A DNA stretch of 64,000 bases from Verpa conica (GCA_033030425.1 JAUFSD010000005.1:682001-746000); one strand, 5' to 3'. Numbered from the stretch's first letter, positions 49,108-61,900 are shown. The notes: generated by a model from the letters alone, not told the origin. Program-made: numbers and translations.

Positions 49108-50950
49108 ATCGGGCACGGGGGAGTATTAGGTAAAATGGGAGTTTTGTATTTTACAAGGAGTGCGTGTCCCCCCCCCCCCCCACAGAGTTGTGAAGCTATT
49201 AAATTTCTGTTTTGGGGAGTTATATATTATTGAGTCTTTGTCTATATTTATTCTATGCAGCTCCACGCTTTTTGTTAGCTGTTAATATAAATCTCCTGTC
49301 CAATTACATCTGATGTCTTTGACCAGGATTTTCTTTGGGCTGGTTTAAAGTTAAGGTTCCCAAGCAAAACCGAAACCCCAATGCTTGTAATCTTGCTGCT
49401 GTACACCCCACTTCAAGGACAGGGTTACTTCTTCAATACCCTAAGCTAAACCGCATAACACTACCTATGTTACATAGCCAGTCTAGAGCTTCGGAACCGA
49501 ATGTCGAGTCAAGTCGATCACTAGCCAAAACCTGTGATCAGCTCCGGCTTGAGCACCTTCAGGTTTGGGTTATCCCGCCATTTTGGCGACAACAAAGCAC
49601 CCGAGATACTGCACGGAGCAAGCTCGGGGATCTTCCTACATATGTGTCAAAAGCACCTAATGACAACGACCGAGACATGGGCTGCTAGGGGTCTAAGAGT
49701 CTTGTTTCACTGCAAGTATTTAAGCATAGTAAACCCCCGTCACTAGGCATTGCCAGCACGCTATCTAGCAGTTTTAGTGCATCGGGCGCGGGCTCGAGAA
49801 TTAGGTGTGGGGGCGGGATGTCCAAGCGCATCACTAAACATCACTCGCCTAATTGCCTCGACTAGTTGTAGATGCCTCCTAAAAAGGATAGCCGATGGGG
49901 GGTTTCATATATGTGTCACGTGTTTCTCTATTTGATATGTTTGAGGATCCAGGCAAGACATCCCATATAAGGGTTTGGGGTTCTCTCTTTTTGAGCATAT
50001 ATCGATAGATCTCTCTATCTCTATTAGACAATCGATTAAATACCTTTTACTTCACTAGTTATTTTGATCACATGAAATTTTAGAAACATCGGGCCGATTT
50101 GAATCCTGGCATTTGAATGATAAACCTCAGTGTTTAGTCATAAGGCGAAGAACTTGCCCTGGGTCACCCATAGGTCGACGCTCTGGATATCTTGCACCAA
50201 TATCGTTTCTACTAATTTGTCTAGCTGTAGGCGGCCTTCTTCGGATAGATCCCCGTGCTTAAATATGTCCTGACTAGTAGGTGTAGGTCGTATTTATAGT
50301 GTTTTAAAAATGACACTTGGCGCGACAGTGGGATTCCGACAGTGTGGTAGAGTAAGTGGGCATATAGTTAGGCGAGTGTGATCATATGAAGGAGATATAG
50401 GAGGTGTAACTTCCCTCAGATTATGTAATAGATTTTCAGTAGCTATTTTACATATTTACAAGATAAATTAGGCTTAACAGTACCCGAGTGACTTTTTATG
50501 AAGAAACATTTATATTTATAGTAATGACCTATAAACGCTCGTAATTGTGGTACTATACAGGGGTGAAGAAATAGTACTGTATGAGTTATCTATCCCTGAA
50601 ACTTAGAAAAACTGGTGTTTCTGCTATGGTATGTTCCTAAGCCTGGTGGGATCTCTGTTGTAGTCACTGCCAGAGTTTTTTTCCCATTGAGAAGGGGCTC
50701 ACCAATATAAAATAATAAATATCTAGGGATACATGTCGCATCTCGAGCAGTAGCTGAATTCTTAAAATTATCCTAGTTTGACGTACTGAGTGTTATAGCA
50801 CCCGAATGATTTCTTATGAAGCAAACCAAGAAAGAATGTGACAGCACACTAGCCTCGTACACGATGGCACTGAAGAGCCATACCATAAACGCCTCCTATC
50901 TGCATCGTTACAGTCTCTAATACTATAACCTCTATACAGTCACTGTATTC
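49108..50950. other. Intergenic region, no gene recognised
   Basis: 1.8 kb with a 14-base C run at 49168-49181. Short frames between 49335 and 49935 have no motif and poor codon structure. The right half is AT-rich. Possible decayed repeat DNA. Confidence 0.45.
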
Positions 50951-51467
50951 TTACGATCCTACACCCCAAACATCCACCTCAATTTTCCTAATAACAGCTT
51001 CAACACCACCATGTTCCTCATCTACCATTACCTTCAAGCAACGACACCCACCCTCATCCTCTAATGTGCTGGCTCTTTCGTCCCCATTGCAGATAATGAA
51101 TCGTAGATCTATATCTCGTGGCATCGCTTCCCTAAATTGTCTTAGCGGAAACGAGCGCTCAGGGAGGGTGACTATCGCGATCCCCATTTGCTCAGAGATC
51201 TTTCGGCAAGCTGCTGCAAGTATCTAGATAATGATGATACTTGTTAATAAGTGCTATTTCTATTTGACGACAGGGGGATCTGACTTCTGCTTGATTACTG
51301 CCCTCATTACACTCCTGAAGAATTGTTGTACCGCATATGTAGTCTGTTTCGATCTCGGCTGCCAGATGTTCAGCTACTTGAGAACTTGCCTCACCTGAGA
51401 CAACAACAATGAGCTGGTGCCTGTAGTCAGTGGGTTCTAACTGGTCGTGGACGGACTTAGTCGACAT
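50951..51467 (-). pseudogene. Degenerate gluconokinase-like protein (kinase relic)
   Basis: Two open parts on the minus strand can be joined by an intron. The first (51467-about 51240) begins MSTKSVHDQLEPTDYRHQL and runs through IVVVSGEASSQVAEHLAAEI and TDYICG. The second (about 51215-50951) reads AACRKISEQMGIAIVTLPERS and DIDLRFIICNGDERASTLED, ending HGGVEAVIRKIEVDV. The order (P-loop strand, AEHLA helix, a second strand with ICG, IVT strand, LRFI strand, C-terminal VEAVI helix) fits the gluconokinase/GntK family that makes 6-phosphogluconate. The P-loop (GxxGxGKS) is replaced by SGEASSQV with no Lys, the DD-H-P substrate motif is missing and the CSALKR motif is replaced by LPERS. The exact splice is unclear: several phase-compatible joins exist. 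Lies 288 bp downstream of a polyol dehydrogenase. Confidence 0.45.
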
Positions 51468-51755
51468 TATTTATCTGTGGGATGTAAGTTGTGGCGATGT
51501 TAGGAATGTGAGCTAGTCTGGCCTATTAAGATGGCATTGTGTGGTAGAACTGACGTCACGAAGTCATGTGCTGTCGAAGGTCGATACATCAGAAGATCGT
51601 GTAGTCATCAAGAGACTAGAAATCACTCTAAATGCTTAAGTGGTCGATAGAACGAGAAGGAGCCGAAAGTATTTATAAATCGACCTCGGATTGACCTAGA
51701 CTATAAATCTGGCTAAACAGTTTCTAGTAGAGCTATCTACAGCTTTACAGCTCTA

Positions 51756-53136
51756 TTAATTCCCCGGGAAAGCACACTCAACCTTAATAACCAGCTTCCC
51801 ATCATCATCTTTCTGTCTTGATGCCATACCGAATGCACTCTCGACTTGATCCAGCCCCTCATACGTATGTGTTATGATCCTCTCTAAGTTCGGGATCAAG
51901 CCCTTCGCAATGATTTCAATACCAGTGGGATACGTATTCGCGTATCTGAAACCACCGAGAATATCCACCTCGCGGAGTGCAGCGGCAGATATCGGGAGAG
52001 TTTGAATAGGGTTTCCCATACCTACTAGCATAAGAGTGCCACCGGGACGGGTCGCCTGGAAAGGTCAGTACCACCACCACCACCACCATAAAAGGATTAG
52101 GATGGTTGATGAATTACGTAGATTCCGGTCTGGACGCAGGTCTCCATGCCGGTGCATTCGAACGTGGCGTCCACACCACTTTCCTCCCTCCCTACAGCTT
52201 TGGAAATTTGTACTGCGGCCTCTTTTGCGGCAGCAAGTTTCTCTTCAATTGTCTCTGGACGCTTTACGGGTGGGGCTACCGCAAATCTGTTGGAGTGATT
52301 AGTTAAGATCTAAATAAACGGAGGACTTTGGAGAAAGAATAATTTAAACCCTTGCGTAGCAAAACCTTCGTTGACGGCGAAGTCAACACGGCCTTGGTTT
52401 ATGTCTGTAATAATGATACGGGAGGCCCCAGAAAGCTTAGCCATAGCACTGACAAGAAGACCAACAGCTCCAGCACCAATAACAAGAACCGTAGACCCTG
52501 GTGCAAGGGTGCCATTACGAAGCGTACGTCGGGTCGAATGTATGGCAACCGAGAGCGGTTCGATCAATGATGCAGTAGCATATGAAACGTTCGGCGGTAG
52601 TCTATAGGCGATGATTGACAAAAATAAGATCAATTGTGAGATAAAAAAAACAAAGTCTTTTAATCCAACAACTACTCTCTCAGCCAGTGAAATAATAAAA
52701 CTTACTTATGGCACCATTTAGCGGGATGATTAATAGTCTCTTGCAGTGTTCCCCAGAAATGTGGTGTCGCCTTTGCACTACTCCTGAATCTCATTCCAGA
52801 GCAGATGTTGTATCTCCCGCTCTTACATGTATCGCAGCTCTCACACGGCAATCCGACTTCAAGGGCAACTCGATCGCCAACGCTCCAATCTCCTGTGATG
52901 GAGTCTCCTACAGCAGTCACAATGCCAGAAGATTCGTGTCCCAGGGCGAGCGGTGAATTAATGAGAATATCCCCTAAGCGGTAATGGCTATAGTAGTGAA
53001 GATCTGACCCACAGAGTGTTGTTGAGCGGATATCAACTTGAAGATCCAAGGGGCCCGGGGGTGGAAGAGAAACAGAATCAGCGCGGAGGTCTTTTATCCC
53101 GTAAAGGACGGAAGCTTTAACTGTTTTGGAGGCCAT
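51756..53136 (-). CDS. Zinc-dependent polyol (sorbitol/xylitol) dehydrogenase
   Basis: Four exons: 53136-52706, 52601-52350, 52286-52118 and 52055-51756, total 383 aa. It belongs to the medium-chain dehydrogenase family. Catalytic zinc ligands are C42 (LCGSDLHYY), H67 and E68 (GHESSG). The structural zinc is held by C98, C101, C104 and C112. The NAD site is VLVIGAGAVGLL. IEPLSVAIH and FRYANTYPTGIEII are typical of sorbitol and xylitol dehydrogenases, which oxidise polyols to ketoses in the cytosol. Substrate preference cannot be read from sequence. The last exon gives ATRPGGTLMLVGMGNPIQTLP. Intron 3 carries a (CCA)6 tract. The neighbouring kinase relic suggests that sugar-related genes once sat together, but not a functioning pathway. 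Confidence 0.92.
52071..52088. repeat. (CCA)6 microsatellite in an intron
   Basis: Six perfect CCA units on the plus strand, inside intron 3 of the polyol dehydrogenase gene and close to its acceptor side. Read on the gene strand it is (TGG)6. Non-coding. Confidence 0.7.
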
Positions 53137-53689
53137 CTGAGGTGGAACTTAAAGCTGTAGTTGTGGTGGTGGTAAGTAATTGTGGGTTTTTTAATGCGTA
53201 GCGGGGTGAAGTGGGGGGTTTACTAGCTCGGGTGTCGGTTAGATATAAGTCGTTGATATCGTTCACGATTAGATAGCGGTTATGGTCGCTGCAATTTTCC
53301 AAGGGTTAGGTTTTCAGCAGACTTTACCCAATTAACGCCTCTAAACTACCCTTGTCCGCCAGTCATATCCACTGTCTAGCCATATCAGCCGCTGCCATAT
53401 CCGATAAACAACTGTAGTTAGCGGTAGGGTTCCCGCTTTGGCGAGCCGATCTACCGGCAAGTCCCGCAACTTGCCTGTTCTGAACAAATAAATAATTAAA
53501 AACTTCATTGAAAAAAAATTGCACTTCAAAGGGCATCGATTCTAGTAAATTATAATGCTAAGCCGAAAACCCGCTCCAAATCCAACCTCCTTTCAGACCC
53601 AAGCTGTTAAAAAAATCCTTCTTTCTACGCCTTGTAGTAGTGACTATATTTCGTAATAGTTAGCAAACCATATATTCAAATGTTTAAAG
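53137..53689. other. Intergenic region
   Basis: 553 bp between the polyol dehydrogenase start and the 3' end of PDA1. Contains (GGT)-like runs near 53163-53173. Nothing else recognised. Confidence 0.45.
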
Positions 53690-55493
53690 CTAATAAGGTG
53701 CCACATACGTCTCCTCGAGTGTCCTGCCCTTTAAGAAATCTGGCTCTGAGCCACGGACATAGATGTCCTCAAACAGGATCTTTGGTGAGTTTTCTGGGAA
53801 AGATGCCTCCTCAGCCTCCTTAACCTCCTGGTCGACTAATTGCTTGGCCTGCTTGTCAAGCGCTTTAAGGTCGTCCTCTGAAACAATGCCCCATTCCAAG
53901 ATCTTCTGCTTAAGACCTTGGATAGGGTCTTGTGTTGAACGCATGCGCTGAACCTCCTCACGAGTCTACATGTTGCATTAGTTGAGTTATCCTAGTACCA
54001 TTAGTAAAAGTATAAAGGGTACATACACGGTAAGTGGTACCGGGGTCAGACATGGAGTGGCCACCATAACGGTAGGTAACAAACTCCATGACCAGCGGCC
54101 CGGCGCCGGAGGTAGTATATTCCTTAGCCCAAGCGCTCGCCTGCTTGACGGCAAGAACGTCCATTCCATTAACCTTTAGACCAGGGATGTACTGTCCGCG
54201 TTGGTAGTATTGGGTCAAGGCAGAACTCCTATTTGCGGCAGTGCCCATTCCGTACTTATTATCTATGCTTCAACATTAGAAACAAAGCCCAAACACCATA
54301 ATAATACTGGAATACATACTCTCACAGGCGAAAACAACAGGGATATCCCAAAGCTTTGCCATGTTATAGGCCTCAAAAACCTGACCCTGGTTGGATGCAC
54401 CGTCACCATAGAGTGCAAAGGTGGTATTCTTCCTGCCTAAGTACTTCATAGCAAATCCGATACCAGCGCCGACAGGGACCTGGGCACCGACGATCCCATT
54501 ACCACCGTAGAAACCCTTGCAGAACATGTGCATGGAGCCACCCTTTCCGTAAGCAATTCCCTCTCGCCGGCCGAGAAGCTCTCCAATGATACTCTTAACG
54601 CTAGCTCCACGCATCAGGGCAAAGCCATGGCACCGGTAGGCAGTGATGACATGGTCATCAGGAGTGATAGCATGTTCCATACCAGTGGCGACGGCTTCTT
54701 GACCGGTAGAAAGATGACAGAAGCCACGGATTTTCTTCTCCTTATAGAGCTTGTCGGCGGCCATCTCCATTCGTCTATACAAGCATACTATTAGTAAATT
54801 TCCTGAGTAGTAGTAAATAAGTAATTTAATTGCACTTTCGGTTGAGCTTCAGGGTGTTGTCTTGATTGTTGGACCCGAGTAGTCCAAAGACTCCCCACAA
54901 AGCAATTGCTTCAATAGGAGTCCCAAATCCAATTGACAACACCAATATCAATGCCGGCAAAAACCAACAGAGTATAGAATTATCCGCCACCATATAGGTC
55001 TTTGGTGTTACCGCTCTACCATTCTGTACCCAGAGCTACAACCCATGACCACGATAATTCTGGACAACGAAATTTCCCCACTTCTAGGTTCCCCGCCCTA
55101 ACAGCACATTCCCAAATAAAAGATAATGTACCTACCGAATGGTGACCATGTCCAAGTACATCTTCTTCAGATCATTTTTTGAAACGCTCACTTCAGTACT
55201 GGGTCCTTCGATTTTATAGCTTTCGAAGCTCTCTGGGGAGAGGTTAACAGTGAATTGCTTATCATCTTCCTATACATTCAAAGACATCAATTATCAATCA
55301 ATGAAGATAAAATATAAAGAAAGCCATAATAAAAAGATAGAGAATTGCTTACAGCTGGGACAGTATTTTTATCCGCATGGGATGATGCAGCATCAGTAGT
55401 GACAGTCCTCCTTGCTACATATGAATTGACAGGTACGTAGCAAGCCCGTAAAGGAGCCGCCCAGTGAGCCGCCTTAACTGATCGTGACAACAT
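53690..55493 (-). CDS. PDA1: Pyruvate dehydrogenase E1 component, alpha subunit
   Basis: Five exons: 55493-55353, 55269-55136, 54774-54320, 54262-54027 and 53965-53690, total 413 aa, the usual length. The first 35 residues ([20 protein letters not shown]) are a basic mitochondrial presequence. The enzyme decarboxylates pyruvate and loads the acetyl group onto lipoate of E2. The thiamine-diphosphate site [18 protein letters not shown] is complete, with the closing NN pair (FACENNKYGMGT) formed by splicing. The regulatory region [16 protein letters not shown] retains the serine that PDH kinases phosphorylate in other species. [10 protein letters not shown] and [13 protein letters not shown] are family blocks. 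No E1-beta or E2 gene nearby, as is usual in fungi. Confidence 0.96.
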
Positions 55494-56645
55494 GGTATGT
55501 ACGATTAGGAGATTGAAAGGAGGGAGATGAAAATAGTTGACAGCCGATGGGGTGAATGAGCTGAAGGGAGGGATAGATGTTGTCGCAGTGCGGACTCGGA
55601 GACGGGCTGTGGTTTCTTGCTCGTCGAAAAATGTTGTTGGGCAGCGCTAGTCCTAGATAGGTAGATGCTTCATCAGATAAGATAGGGGACCCGGTTTTCT
55701 CCCACAAAAAAAACACTCGGTGTGGCCGTGCTACGCGAACTGTACCGACTACTAGGGCCTTAGGACTGGGCTTAAATCCATGTTACTTTTCATATTTTGA
55801 ATTAGATATACTTCTATCTACTCTATTGGCGCTGTTTCATGCTTGATATAACTACTTGTCAAAATCTTCCATAACTTCTAATAGGTATCTGAGGCTTGAT
55901 TCTTACTATGCCTATGTAAGAGAATTTGTGGCCAAAACGCCTTGTAGGTTAATTAACTAGAGGGTACAATAGTAAATGCGTGTATGGCCTAGAATACCAG
56001 ATAGCTATATACTACATATAGTAGTTAGGCATACTAACTAAATAATCTTCAATATATAATTGTTAGCATCCTTATCTGGTGGAATGTATTTATGGGTATA
56101 TTAACCTAACTCCTCAATATTTTTTGCCCTCATTTATGAATCCCTAATCAGGACTCTTTAGGAAATAAGAGAAAACTACATGTACATGTACTAATTATCT
56201 AATCGAGTGGGAACCGGCGATGAATATTTGATTAATTCAAACCCCAGTGATAGTATGATGAAAGATTTTCAAAAGAACCATTTCTTTAAGACTGACACGA
56301 AAATAAGTATTCAAAATAACCTCGGATCTTAATTATAAAGAACCTATATATTAACTTAAGTAACACTAGCTGATCTCCTAGGCGCTCAATAAACGTTTAA
56401 CTCTTAATTTTTTTCTCGTTTCAGTCCCCGTGCCATTGGTTTCTGAAATTGGGAGAAAGGGGGGCTTTGATAGGAGAAAAATCCTAGCAGCCATTGACCC
56501 TTAAGACCCATTGAAAGCTTCTTCACATCTAAATCTACATCTACATCTAATACCAGCCTAAAGCATATCCAATTCACTACTTGTCTACTCTTTAATCACT
56601 TACAACCTAAACTATTCACAAGTTACTTAACCTAAGGTATTCAAA
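55494..56645. other. Divergent intergenic region
   Basis: 1.15 kb between PDA1 (-) and the orphan gene (+). Middle part is AT-rich. Near 56527-56550 there is a short CTACAT tandem run (aaatctacatctacatctac). No gene recognised. Confidence 0.45.
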
Positions 56646-57305
56646 ATGTCAGGGTATATTTTAAAGAGTACTAGCCCAGTCGGCACAGAATTAGCTACTT
56701 CTCGGCTTTCCAAACTCTGCGTTGATCTCGAGCAGAACAGCGCCAACTTCCAAAAAGAACTTGAATATCTTCTTCAAAAAAAGCATTTTCTTCAAGTTGG
56801 CGGAATCATTGGATTTGGGCTCGGATACAAATACAATTGGTCCGAAACTGATGGCTATATCACCAATTCTGGTATTGATGGGTTATACAACATGCTTAAA
56901 CCAACCGACAAGCTCCTCTATTCAATCGGCTTAACATTCGGGCTCAGACCTAAACTTAAGATCATTTATAATTTTGAGAGTTATCCAGGGGTTTCCTTAT
57001 TGTCAACCAACCTCTCACCCTTCCCTGGTGGATTATATTCATATGAGCCAGCTTGGAAGAATACAAACGGCCTTACCACACTCTGTGAAAAGATCAGTGG
57101 TGAATTTATCGAACTATCTAAAGATTGGGCTGGTGGTGGACCGGGCATAGAGGTGAACTGGGTTAAGCCAGTTGAGTACGTCAATAACAGGCGGGAGTAC
57201 ATTGAACAAGTTGCGGGGAAGAAGGGCGTTTCCTCGGTTTCCAGGTCTTACGTCTTGGTCATGTCAGTGCCAAGGTGGGCAGAGAGACACGGGGTAGGCA
57301 AGTGA
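56646..57305 (+). CDS. Hypothetical protein, orphan, with in-frame TGA
   Basis: An intronless frame of 219 aa (ATG at 56646 after an A-rich leader). I do not recognise it. It is soluble-looking with mixed polar content: ELATSRLSKLCVDLEQNS, a hydrophobic Gly-rich block (VGGIIGFGLGYKYNW), KLLYSIGLTFGLRPKLKI and YEPAWKNTNGLTTLCEKI. No signal peptide or clear TM helix. The frame stops at TGA (57303-57305), but the same frame then stays open for 34 more codons to TAG at 57408-57410, reading LEGQMNGKESISENQLKRFE, a protein-like amphipathic end. A micro-intron of 33 nt, stop-codon readthrough, a recent nonsense mutation or chance are all possible. Isolated gene. Confidence 0.55.
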   Translation: MSGYILKSTSPVGTELATSRLSKLCVDLEQNSANFQKELEYLLQKKHFLQVGGIIGFGLGYKYNWSETDGYITNSGIDGLYNMLKPTDKLLYSIGLTFGLRPKLKIIYNFESYPGVSLLSTNLSPFPGGLYSYEPAWKNTNGLTTLCEKISGEFIELSKDWAGGGPGIEVNWVKPVEYVNNRREYIEQVAGKKGVSSVSRSYVLVMSVPRWAERHGVGK

Positions 57306-58931
57306 TTGAGGACTCTACTAAGGCAGCTTGAAGGTCAGATGAATGGGAAGGAAAGTATTTCAGAGAACCAGTTGAAACGGTTTGAAAACATACGAGGGTC
57401 TATGGCCTAGGAAGTACACATGATTCCACTCAAGCCCTTTGAATTCCAGATATACGTATATTAAAGTACTGCTATTGTATGGCTTAACGTTCAAATATAC
57501 AATTCTACTAAATATCTATTATGAATGGGGGTGGGGCACGTTATATTAGGTGAGTAAATAGAACTTAGCTGTCAATTGGTCCACTATGAAAGATATCCAG
57601 ATACATGCGTGTATGCTTTAATTAGGGAATTTGTTGTGAAGGAAATATGGAGTAGATTAAGCCTAATAACCTTTTAATTACCAAAAAAATCTCGCCCCAA
57701 CTAAAATCTTTCTTAAACATTTAATCAGTATAAGGAACTTAGAGAGGCACTTTTACCTCTAGCCCCTCTAATAGCATGCTAGTCTATGTCCTGACATATG
57801 ACTGTATCTGTGCAACCCACTTCAAGCGAATAGTCCCGAATGGTATAACATGTTGAAACTTTACTTGCACCTCCTGCTGTTACTTAATAGATTCTACTCA
57901 GATATCAACCAGCAGAACTCCTGCTATGATATCCACACAACCGCGCCTCTAATTAGTAAAATACAGTAGTATCTATTACATTTCCCCAAGGCCGTAGACC
58001 GCCTTTCTGGCGCCGGGGTTGGATTAGCGTAACGGGACAAGGATTACACTATGACTGCCGTATACGGTGCTGAAAACAAGTGTTTATCGAAGTGCTATAA
58101 TACGTTCCCCCTAAACCCAGTACACAGAAAACATGCGCGGTACAAGGGCCACAAGAAACAATACTCGATACACCCCTTACTACTACAGATGAGAAAGGCA
58201 ATCTACAAAAACATATACTCCACCCTAATACCTATATATAATCTAAGCCAAGAGGCATAATCCGCTATAAAAGGAGCTGTATAAAGTATGTGCAAATTTT
58301 AATTTCACCCAACTCATTAGGCTTTTAAATCTACCAGAATAGACAATCTAGTATGTACATCCCTTTGCATACATCGTACGCCGCCGTCGTACATATCACC
58401 CATCCCCTAATCATAACGCTAAATTATTGGTATAACTAGCTTTGTAGCCCTCTCCAACGAAAAGGATCGGGAGTGAAGGAGAAGAAAAATCGAAAAGGTG
58501 ATAAGATGTACTTTAATGTACACACTGAAATATAGAGGTGGAGATACAACCTAATTGAACAATTGAAATAAAAAAGTTGAAATAGGGAGACCCCGACCAG
58601 TGAGTGAGACCATAAAAGAAAAAGATGTCTCGTCACCCAGTCACAAAAGGAAAAAATGATACCAAATCCCACACCCAAGACCATACAAAAAATGAAAAGG
58701 CATTAGCACAGAAAATAAACCCTACCGGAGAAAATATAGGAGATATGTAGTGGTGAAAGGGGAAAAACAAAGAAAAAACCAGCAAAAACATATCATTAAG
58801 AAAAAGAATAAAAAACATCATGTTACAAGGAATCCATTCCCATCGCAGCCCATACGCGCGGAACACCGTAAACTATAAAGAATCAATCTCTGATTTTCGC
58901 TCCATGGTTGGCTACTTTATCACCTGTACAA
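57306..58931. other. Intergenic region
   Basis: About 1.6 kb to the 3' end of the demethylase gene. The first 105 bp extend the reading frame of the orphan gene. The rest is AT-rich with short frames. A/G-rich on the plus strand at 58440-58800, probably 3' flank. No gene recognised. Confidence 0.45.
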
Positions 58932-61900
58932 TTAAGCGGCTTGCTGTGGTGGGGCAGCTGCCTGGGCCTGAGCAGCCTGAGCTTGAGCCTGTAATCGCTC
59001 CCTTGCTTCGGCTTCTGCCTTAGCTTTTGCCAGCCTTGCGAGTGCTGCTTGAATGTCTGCTAACGGGACAACCTTAGTTGGGGTGGCTTTTGCTTGCGGG
59101 GGAGCGTCTGATAGAAGCTGGGATGAAGGGTTTTGAGCTACTGGTGTAGAAAAGGGATTATTGCCGTTCGGTTGTAATGGAGTAACCGGTGACGGCGTAG
59201 AAATAGAAGGGTCAATCGAGGTCTTAGGTGATTGCTTCACCTGATGTAGACTAGCTTTTTGGGGAGTATTGACGGGGGATTTAGAGGGAGAATTTTCTTT
59301 TTGGGCAATTGGTGATGAGGCGACAGGGTTTGCATTGATACCATTTTCCTGGGCGGCAGGGATATCCGATCCCCTGACTTGCTGCATAGCTTCTAACGCT
59401 TCGGTTGCACCTGAAAGTGCCGCATGCACGTGAGAAAGAGGATTAACATCATGTATCCGTTGCGATGACATTGAAAGTGCAGCGGCCGCAACTTGTTCTG
59501 CCCTGCGTTGATCGACAGGCTGAATCGAAAATTGCTCTGCAGTCTCCATATTGGTACCGAACTCCTGGGTTGTAGCGATAGCCGACGGGACGCCATGTTG
59601 CATAGCAGAACCTCCTGCGACAGGCCTATAGATTGGGGGCCACAATTGCTGCTGCGGCATCTGTCCCATCATTTGTGCAACGGGCGCATTATAACCTTGG
59701 CTCTGCTGGTTCTGCTGGTTCTGCTTCTGCTGTTGATTGTACATGGCCCTCCGCTTTTGAACTTGATTCTGCTGCGGCGAGGCTCCCTGAGGATATCCTA
59801 ATTGCCCATTAGTGGCTTGTTGCATGTGTGTATTAAATATGGCTTTAGGCTGTTGTTGTCTCTTCGGCTTTGGTTTCCTTGCGGGAATCAAGTTTGCAGC
59901 ATCATTTGGAACCCGTTTATTCGGATCGTCTGAATATTTTGAAATATATTCGGTTGACAGCTCGCCAAGGTAATGCCAGAAAGGCTTCGCAAAATCCACA
60001 GCTATTTGCCCACTAAGGAATGCTGGCTGCTCAATGACAAGTTCAGCCCATTTCAGTCCGCTCCCAGGGTCACAGAAAGGATCATCCATATCGGGGATTT
60101 CCTTGGGCACCCTTCTAGTCGCGATTCCGGCTTGCTGAGGAGTAGGGTTCAAGGGCATCTCAGTAAGTGGTTCTGGCATATTTGCCATTGAGGGGTCTTG
60201 GGCGAGTATCCATTTCCACTCGATCTCGCATGTATCACTAATTTCTTAATCAGCATCATAATATTGACCCTTAGTAGGATGAAAGACAAACCCCTTTGGC
60301 AAGATCTCAACAAGCACCATCTCTTCACTACGCCTATTTTCAACAACAACACCAGCAAATATTTCCCCTTTGATAAACTGCATCTGTATGACATCACCTT
60401 TGATTAAATGACTCGCAAAAGACCTAATTAGCATATCGTTCTCCAGCTTCTCGCCATCTATATCTTTGGGTCGTTTTGGCCTATGAAATCTACAACGGAA
60501 ATCGATTTCCGTCCGGGTGTAGTATTGGCCATCCTCGCCATAAACAGGTACATCTACCATATTGACCAATACACCAGCGGCGGCAGCGCATGTAGCGTGA
60601 TAAGCTCGTGTACATTTCTTCGATGAGCACTGGAAACAGGCACCTTTCTTTGATCGACAGAAGACGCACTTGAGTTCGATCCGGGCCTTCGGGATGCCGT
60701 CGACATTAGCGATCACTTCCTTTTGAGTTGCCTCGTCCCAGCTGAAGAATGTCTCGGGTGTATAGATAGCACACAGCCTAAGCAAGGTTATCAGCCACAT
60801 CGTGTCAGGTGAAGCAAGTTAAGTGTAACGACGGCCATCCCGTATAGGGGATATATAAGTAGGCAAATAGCGCTAGTAGCATACCTATGAGCATTCTGGC
60901 CGTTGTCGGTCGCTACTAATTCTTCAGTTGGAATATTATTCGGGCAAAGGATACACTACACGTAAGAAGAAAAAAGTCAACGCCAAATTACAACCTCGAA
61001 ATGGGTACATCGTTGGAAACCCACCGGCTCCGGTTCAAGAGGAGTCCTCGAAAATTTAAGTTTAAGCCTCTTGATCTTGATCGGCGCCCCGTCCTCCAAC
61101 ATTTTGCGTTTTTTGGGCCTACTCTTCGGTTTTGCTGACTTCCCTTCTACGCTTTCAGGGGGTGTTGGTAGATCCATCGCTTCATCTTGTTCATCATCAT
61201 CATCATCATCACCATAACCTCCATAGTACTCAATTTCTTCGTACTCATCCTCTGTCAACTCTCCTCTCAGTTTCCGCTCGATATCAGCCACATCAATCCA
61301 CACCGAATCTTTGACACATTCGCACTTCTTTGCGCTACGACCATAATCCAACCAGGTCTCTGTTGCGAAATTCACACTCTCGGCACAGTTGTATCCAAGA
61401 TTATAACCGGAATGGTAGCCGTATGGAAATGTTATGACGAACTCTCCCTGATGGTGAACCACTCTATTGACCTTGATACCATTACTGGCGAGTAAGGATG
61501 GTGAAACCAAGTAACTCTTGTGCCTAAGAAATTCTGTACACTTTTTTGAGTCGTTTGGCCAGGTCCCTGTTCGAAAATGCGTGTTAGCATAGGGTTATCT
61601 ATTGAAAAGAGGAGAGAGGCTCACTCTTCATGAGTTCTTCAAACTTTGTTTTATCCGCCCTTGATATTGAGTACCACTGCTTTGGGGCACCAAAGTGAAT
61701 ATAATTAATACTATAAAGATCCATATCTTCCAAGTGCCACGCGAAAGTACTCCTCCACATTCCCAAATAAAGATACGCCGTGTTTACTCCTGGAAGCTTC
61801 TTCCCTAAACAATCAAGCAAGTTCTCGAGATGAGCCACGTTCCAAGAGGTAGTCCTATCATCAAATAAGCTCCCAGGCATGTCAGCGCCATAAAGTGGGT

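Noticed and set aside
49335..49935. Overlapping plus-strand frames after the conserved unknown gene
   Set aside because: No splice or motif support. Frames overlap each other and look random.
50085..50170. tRNA/SINE-like sequence (gatttgaatcctgg)
   Set aside because: T-stem halves do not pair and no anticodon arm could be formed.
50951..55493. A sugar-metabolism gene cluster (kinase relic, polyol dehydrogenase, PDA1)
   Set aside because: PDA1 is a housekeeping mitochondrial gene and the kinase is degenerate. Co-location alone does not support a pathway.
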